A DNA stretch of 10,258 bases from Candidatus Aerophobota bacterium (GTDB lineage Bacteria > Aerophobota > Aerophobia > Aerophobales > B3-G15), in the NCBI GenBank assembly GCA_030615365.1, contig JAUWZM010000087.1:1-10258 (forward strand), written 5' to 3'. Of the stretch, positions 6,103 through 10,258 are shown piece after piece (the first letter of the stretch is position 1; the number at the start of each line of letters is the position of its first letter). The notes beneath the pieces were generated by a model that was given only the letters and a program-made list of their open reading frames with translations, was not told the origin of the DNA and did no database searches. The translations under genes were made by a program, and so were the position numbers.

Positions 6103-7115
6103 AACCTTCCTGCTTGTAATAATTCTCTAATTATTTTTCTTCCCTCAGGATGTGATAAGGTAAGCCAAGAATAGGTAATGAGCTGAAACAAACTTGCTAA
6201 GGGATGATAGAGCCAACAAATATTCTTCTTGCGTAAACAAAGGTAAACAGAGTGAATGAAAGAAAAAATTGGAATAGAACTGTACAGAATCCAAAAAAGA
6301 AGTTTCACCTTAAAACTTTTATCCATAACCCAACCCAAATTCCTTGTGTCTATCTGTTTTAAGAAATGATTAAGGTAATTCCTTTTCCATTTTGTAACCC
6401 ATTGTCCTAAAGACCTTACATGATGATGATAAACAAATAAATCTGTTAGATATGCTACCTTATTTTTCCCCTCTTCGATAAGAGTCTGAAAAACGTCATT
6501 ATCCCCTAAAAATCCCTCTTTGAGAATTATATCTCTTACTAAGGAGGTTCTATAAACGAGTCCATTTGCTCCCCAGATCAAAGGTTTGTTTTTTTCTACT
6601 ATAAAAATATAACAATTTTTCTCATTAAATTTTTTAAATGATGCGCTTTTCAAATCGTGTATAAGGTTTTTATTAATAAAAAAGGAAAGTGGATCATTTT
6701 GAATTAACTCATAATATTTATTTATAGCTGCATCATCTGAAGATGAGAGCATTTTACACCAGAGTGTTGAAATCTCTTGATCGTATGAGAATATCTGATT
6801 AACTATTTTAAGCCAATCTCTACCAACAAGTTCATTATCAGCAGCAAAAATTACAAAAAGATTCCCAGTTGCTTCTCTTGCTGAAATTTTTGCTCCAAAA
6901 TCAGCAAGTCTCTTAGGGTTTGAGAAAATCTTTGCAAATTCATATTTAGAGGCAATCTCAATCGTACAATCCTGAGAACCCCCATCCATGAGAAGAACTT
7001 CAATTCTACCGTGAGGATAATCTTGCATCTTGATGCTATCAAGACATCTTTTAATTCTTTTTTCTTCATTGTAAACGGGGAGAGAAAAACTAAATTTTAA
7101 AAAATTTCCTTTCAT
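6099..7115 (-). CDS. Family 2 glycosyltransferase with C-terminal membrane segments
   Basis: This 338-residue protein has a GT-A fold of CAZy family 2. It begins with FSFSLPVYNEEKRIKRCLDSI (residues 8-28), then LLMDGGSQDCT (41-51), which binds the nucleotide. The metal-binding DxD position reads AADNE (91-95), that is D-N-E rather than the classic DxD. Further on are GDND (204-207) and HHVRSLGQW, an acceptor/base region common in the family. Two hydrophobic stretches at about 271-293 and 303-320 suggest the C-terminus sits on or in the membrane, as expected for an enzyme using a polyprenyl-linked acceptor. The start overlaps the HAD gene stop and the end overlaps the epimerase start, both as ATGA. 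Donor and linkage are unknown. Confidence 0.87.
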   Translation of the reverse strand: MKGNFLKFSFSLPVYNEEKRIKRCLDSIKMQDYPHGRIEVLLMDGGSQDCTIEIASKYEFAKIFSNPKRLADFGAKISAREATGNLFVIFAADNELVGRDWLKIVNQIFSYDQEISTLWCKMLSSSDDAAINKYYELIQNDPLSFFINKNLIHDLKSASFKKFNEKNCYIFIVEKNKPLIWGANGLVYRTSLVRDIILKEGFLGDNDVFQTLIEEGKNKVAYLTDLFVYHHHVRSLGQWVTKWKRNYLNHFLKQIDTRNLGWVMDKSFKVKLLFWILYSSIPIFSFIHSVYLCLRKKNICWLYHPLASLFQLITYSWLTLSHPEGRKIIRELLQAGRL

Positions 7116-7744
7116 ACTAAACTCATAATTTGTAGAATCTCGTTAATATCAGAAATTAAAAAATCAGGTTTTTCTTTAAGCAGAAGTTCTTTTGTTCTTA
7201 TCCCATTTGCTATACCTACGGATTTGATTCCAACCAGTTTGCTTGCTCTAATATCTACCTCTGTATCACCTACTATCAAAGTGTTCTCTTGAGACTCTAT
7301 AATTTCCTTAATCAATTCTGCCTTTCCTTCCCAAGGTTTATCAAAATTATACTTACAATGCATTATCTTCTTAAAATATTTATCTATATTAACCCTTTTT
7401 ATCTGCCAAAGCAAATTTTTCTTTGATTGTCGAAGAGAAATTAGATACAAAATATATTTTTTCCTTAAAGAGTTAAGAGTACTCTTTGTATATGGTTGAA
7501 TTTTATCCAAGATAAGATATTTCTTCATCTCAATGCGCCTCATCCAGTATTTCATGAATTCCTTTTCACCTACGTCACTCCTTGCTTCCTTCAGGATTTC
7601 TGGCCAGGAGACCTTTTTTCTCTTGAAATCCCAAAACTCTTCCTTGCTAAGTTGTGTATTACCTTTGCATATTGCCAGAAATACGCTATAGTATCTCTGT
7701 GAAACATCCAGAATCGGTCCATCTAAATCGAAAAATATCTTCAA
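7112..7744 (-). CDS. HAD-superfamily hydrolase (phosphatase-like)
   Basis: At 210 residues this is a compact HAD phosphatase of the phosphoglycolate-phosphatase-like type. Motif I is FFDLDGP with nucleophile D6 and acid/base D8. Motif II is S103 in LISLRQS, motif III is a lysine in the KPWEGK stretch (136-141), and motif IV is GDTEVDI with D160 and D164, which bind magnesium. The stretch between motifs I and II (about 15-90) is the helical cap. The start is TTG at 7744: motif I must begin about residue 4, and no ATG is available there. No good ribosome binding site is visible, so translation may depend on coupling to the ATP-grasp gene ending nine bases upstream. It probably removes phosphate from a sugar or intermediate of this pathway. 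Confidence 0.85.
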   Translation of the reverse strand: MKIFFDLDGPILDVSQRYYSVFLAICKGNTQLSKEEFWDFKRKKVSWPEILKEARSDVGEKEFMKYWMRRIEMKKYLILDKIQPYTKSTLNSLRKKYILYLISLRQSKKNLLWQIKRVNIDKYFKKIMHCKYNFDKPWEGKAELIKEIIESQENTLIVGDTEVDIRASKLVGIKSVGIANGIRTKELLLKEKPDFLISDINEILQIMSLV

Positions 7745-7753
7745 GGTGTGACT

Positions 7754-8713
7754 TTACTTAGAAAAATAAACTTCTTCCCAATACCTTAGCATGTAAAAAT
7801 TATCCCTAAATTCCAATTCCTGAGACGATACTTTTATTCCCAGGTGTATCTTAATAAGAAGCAAAGGAATATTTACACCAGCATTCACAGTAAGGGGTAA
7901 ACCTGCAGCAAACTTAGGATTAACCTCGATCAAATAAAACCTATTATTTCTTTCTATAAATTGAATATTGCAGGGTCCATTGATACCAAATTTTTCTGCC
8001 ACGCCTTTCGCGAGTTCTATCAAATTCACTCTCTTCACGGTTCTTCCTTTATAGATCTGACCCGCCTTTACCATGATTCTTTCCCTAGGAACTACTTGGA
8101 GAACTACACCATCTGGTCTGGCAAAAATGTCTACTGTAAATTCTTTGCCTGGTATAAATTCCTGTAAGATAAATTCTCCATCGTTGAGGGGAAGGTTTTG
8201 AAGTTGGTCTTGATCTTCAACTTTATAAAGAGACTGACTTCCTCTTCCAAAACGCGGCTTTACAATTATTGGGAAATTAAAAACTTGACCTTTGTTCCCA
8301 GGATAAAGATAAGTGGTTGGGGTAAGGACACCATTTTCTTTACAAAAGAGGTAGGTTTTATATTTATCGTTTCCTCGTTCTACAATTCCAAAATCGTTTA
8401 CTAAAACTTTTAACCCCAAAGAACTAAATGAATTTTTCTCTTTAGCAAAGATAGGAAGTTCTTCATCAATTATAGGAATCAAAATTGAAACCTCCTCTTT
8501 TTTACAAATTCTCTTTATCTCTGGTATAAAATCGGGTCTTTGAGATGGAGGTACAAGATAGGATTTATCTGCGAGAAAAAACCCTGCTGAAAGTTCACCC
8601 ATATCTACTGCAATAATCTTTATTTGAATTTCTTTTTGCTTCCGCAGTGCCTTAATTACGCTAATCGCAGGAGCAGATCCGGCACTCGTAATTAAAATAT
8701 TTATTTCTTGCAT
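7754..8713 (-). CDS. ATP-grasp protein, carbamoyl-phosphate-synthase-large-subunit-like
   Basis: The 319 residues form an ATP-grasp enzyme, the fold that activates a carboxylate with ATP as an acyl phosphate and joins it to an amine or other nucleophile. It has the N-terminal preATP-grasp domain (NILITSAGSAPAISVIKAL, residues 5-23) and ILIPIIDEE. Then come the ATP-binding strand FPIIVKPRFGRGS (K152, glycine loop 156-159) and LQEFIPGKEF (E185). The metal-binding C-terminus is FYLIEVNPKFAAG with E263 and N265. Members of this type occur in polysaccharide clusters next to HAD proteins and glycosyltransferases, where amide decoration of a sugar is a possible job; this is inference. It lies 12 bases after the Gfo/Idh gene and 9 before the HAD gene. 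It has no obvious ribosome binding site. Confidence 0.85.
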   Translation of the reverse strand: MQEINILITSAGSAPAISVIKALRKQKEIQIKIIAVDMGELSAGFFLADKSYLVPPSQRPDFIPEIKRICKKEEVSILIPIIDEELPIFAKEKNSFSSLGLKVLVNDFGIVERGNDKYKTYLFCKENGVLTPTTYLYPGNKGQVFNFPIIVKPRFGRGSQSLYKVEDQDQLQNLPLNDGEFILQEFIPGKEFTVDIFARPDGVVLQVVPRERIMVKAGQIYKGRTVKRVNLIELAKGVAEKFGINGPCNIQFIERNNRFYLIEVNPKFAAGLPLTVNAGVNIPLLLIKIHLGIKVSSQELEFRDNFYMLRYWEEVYFSK

Positions 8714-8725
8714 TGTTTTAAATAA

Positions 8726-9766
8726 TTATTTTATCCTTATTTCTCGGCCTTTATTTGTAAGGGAGCTTTCTGTCGCTTGTAATATCTTAATGACATCCAA
8801 TCCTCTTTTAAGAGAATTGTTTAGAATCACTTCCTCTTTAATGAATTTCAAAAAACTCTCACACTCAACTTCTAAGGGCTCCCTAATTTTAACTTCAGGA
8901 ATAAGTGTATTTCCGTTTTTTACAATCGTTTTGAATTCTTCAAATGTGTAATAAGGACGCTCATATTTCTTCCTCATCACCCTTTTATCATAAATCTTTA
9001 TAGGATGTAAATAATCTAAATCATCGAATATAAGCATTTTACTGTTACCAACTATCACTATCTCTCTGATTTTTCTTGGGTCAAGCCAACTTACATGAAT
9101 ATGAGAAACTATACCTTTAGGATAATAAAGAGTGACAAAACCAACATCTTCAATATTACCTCTTAAATAACAGAAGCCATTTGCCGATACCTTAATAGGA
9201 ATCGCGTCAAGAAGAAAATTAAATATGGAAATATCATGCAAGGCCAAATCCCAAATTGTGTTTACATCGTTTCTTATGGGTCCTAAATTTGTTCTTCGAG
9301 AATACATATAATAAATTTTGCCTAAATCTTCTTGAGAAATATATTTTTTTATTTCTTTTATCCCGTCGTGATATTCAAAAATATGCCCAGGCATTAATAC
9401 ACACTTATATTTTTTAGATAAATCTATTAACTCGTTGGCTTCTCTAACGCCAACAGCGAGGGGTTTCTCCACTAAAACGTGTTTTCCTCTAATTAATGCT
9501 TGTTTAGTTAAAGAGTAATGTGTTTTTGCTGGTGTTGCTATTACCACTGCATCAAGAGAATTACTGTCTAGGATTTCTTTAACATTATTTGTTATATTAA
9601 CAGAGGGATATTTATTTTTGACTAGTCTAAGTTTTTTTTTGTCCAAATCGCAGACATATTCCACAGAAACACCCCTTATTTTTTGAAAAACTCGTATATA
9701 ATTTGGTCCCCAATGACCACAACCAATTATTCCTATTTTAATTTTTCCCATCTTATTGTCTAGCAT
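8726..9766 (-). CDS. Gfo/Idh/MocA-family NAD(P)-dependent sugar oxidoreductase
   Basis: This 346-residue protein matches the family length. The Rossmann motif [12 protein letters not shown] has glycines at 15, 17 and 20, followed by CDLD. Then come [11 protein letters not shown], the signature EKP at 100-102 (VLVEKPLAV) with its active-site lysine, and LALHDIS with H177-D178 in the C-terminal catalytic domain. The start at 9766 overlaps the aminotransferase end by 14 bases. A second ATG at 9751, one base past that stop, gives the more typical [10 protein letters not shown] start and may be the true one; neither has a strong ribosome binding site. Next to a DegT aminotransferase it probably oxidises a hydroxyl of a UDP-sugar (C3 in WbpB-like enzymes) to the ketone the aminotransferase needs. 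Confidence 0.88.
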   Translation of the reverse strand: MLDNKMGKIKIGIIGCGHWGPNYIRVFQKIRGVSVEYVCDLDKKKLRLVKNKYPSVNITNNVKEILDSNSLDAVVIATPAKTHYSLTKQALIRGKHVLVEKPLAVGVREANELIDLSKKYKCVLMPGHIFEYHDGIKEIKKYISQEDLGKIYYMYSRRTNLGPIRNDVNTIWDLALHDISIFNFLLDAIPIKVSANGFCYLRGNIEDVGFVTLYYPKGIVSHIHVSWLDPRKIREIVIVGNSKMLIFDDLDYLHPIKIYDKRVMRKKYERPYYTFEEFKTIVKNGNTLIPEVKIREPLEVECESFLKFIKEEVILNNSLKRGLDVIKILQATESSLTNKGREIRIK

Positions 9767-10258
9767 AAAACTCTTTTACGCTCTCCACAACATATATTAT
9801 TTCCTCTTCTGTGAGCTCTGGATACATAGGGAGGCTTAATATCTCTGCCGACAACTTTTCAGCAATGAGAAAATTGCCTTCCTTATAACCTAAATCTTTA
9901 TAAGCTTTTTGAAAATGTAAAGGAACTGGATAATGAATTCCACATCTTATCCCTTTCTTAGCTAAGAAATCCAAAAGTTGATCTCTTTTCTCTACTCGTA
10001 CTACATAAAGGTGAAAAACGTGAGAGAAATCTAAATCTTCTCTAAACTGAGGGATTATTACTTCTTTAATATCTTTGAGCAAAGAGCTATAAACTAGAGC
10101 ATTTCTCATTCGCTTCCTGTTCCATTCATCGAGATACTTTAACTTTACTCTTAAAATAGCAGCCTGCAAAGTATCTAAACGACTATTAAAACCCTTAAAT
10201 TCGTGATAATACTTTGTTCGAGAACCATAGTTCCTCAACATTCTTATCTTTTGGGCAA
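9753..10258 (-). CDS. DegT/DnrJ/EryC1/StrS-family sugar aminotransferase, C-terminal part
   Basis: The frame is open to the right edge, so only the last 167 residues (under half of a roughly 370-residue enzyme) are visible. The methionine at 10241 is internal; the frame continues upstream in family-like sequence ([12 protein letters not shown]). Diagnostic segments are [42 protein letters not shown], and [15 protein letters not shown] near the C-terminus. The lysine that binds pyridoxal phosphate would lie off the window. The enzyme transfers an amino group, usually from glutamate, to a keto-sugar nucleotide. Its end overlaps the Gfo/Idh start, which would provide the keto substrate. Confidence 0.88.
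   Translation of the reverse strand, partial: AQKIRMLRNYGSRTKYYHEFKGFNSRLDTLQAAILRVKLKYLDEWNRKRMRNALVYSSLLKDIKEVIIPQFREDLDFSHVFHLYVVRVEKRDQLLDFLAKKGIRCGIHYPVPLHFQKAYKDLGYKEGNFLIAEKLSAEILSLPMYPELTEEEIIYVVESVKEFYARQ

Overview
The window holds one side of a surface-polysaccharide (capsule, O-antigen or glycoprotein glycan) gene cluster. Every intact gene lies on the minus strand, so transcription runs from position 10258 towards 1. The DNA is AT-rich. Most junctions are short gaps or ATGA overlaps. Two genes start with TTG, and some starts have clear GGAGG-type ribosome binding sites. This fits an uncultured bacterium with an operon-style genome. Nothing in the sequence fixes the phylum, and an archaeon cannot be excluded.

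In order of transcription: a DegT-family sugar aminotransferase (its N-terminus lies beyond the right edge), a Gfo/Idh/MocA sugar dehydrogenase, an ATP-grasp ligase-like protein, a HAD phosphatase-like protein, a family 2 glycosyltransferase and an NAD-dependent nucleotide-sugar epimerase. After them comes a 550-base damaged stretch (4549-5097). Then follow a B12-binding radical SAM enzyme, a family 4-type glycosyltransferase and a UDP-sugar 6-dehydrogenase. The reading frame of the dehydrogenase runs without a stop into a second NAD-dependent epimerase that is cut by the left edge.

The stretch without an intact gene is not empty. From the right it holds the frameshifted N-terminal remnant of a second B12-binding radical SAM gene, clearly similar to the start of the intact one next door. 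Next, on the opposite strand, is what looks like an internally deleted insertion sequence: a well-formed transposase start with a zinc-ribbon motif, then a frameshifted transposase C-terminus. Last is a short open frame that ends in an ATGA overlap with the intact radical SAM gene. The simplest reading is that an insertion sequence landed in a once continuous operon and that both it and its target have since decayed. I see nothing in 4680-4768.

The dehydrogenase, the Gfo/Idh enzyme and the DegT aminotransferase together match the enzyme types that make 3-amino-3-deoxy uronic acid sugars (the WbpA/WbpB/WbpE logic). The epimerases and glycosyltransferases would make and assemble further sugars. 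The radical SAM, ATP-grasp and HAD proteins are the probable source of an unusual modification; their substrates cannot be read from sequence alone. No RNA genes, CRISPR array, origin or clear terminator were seen.
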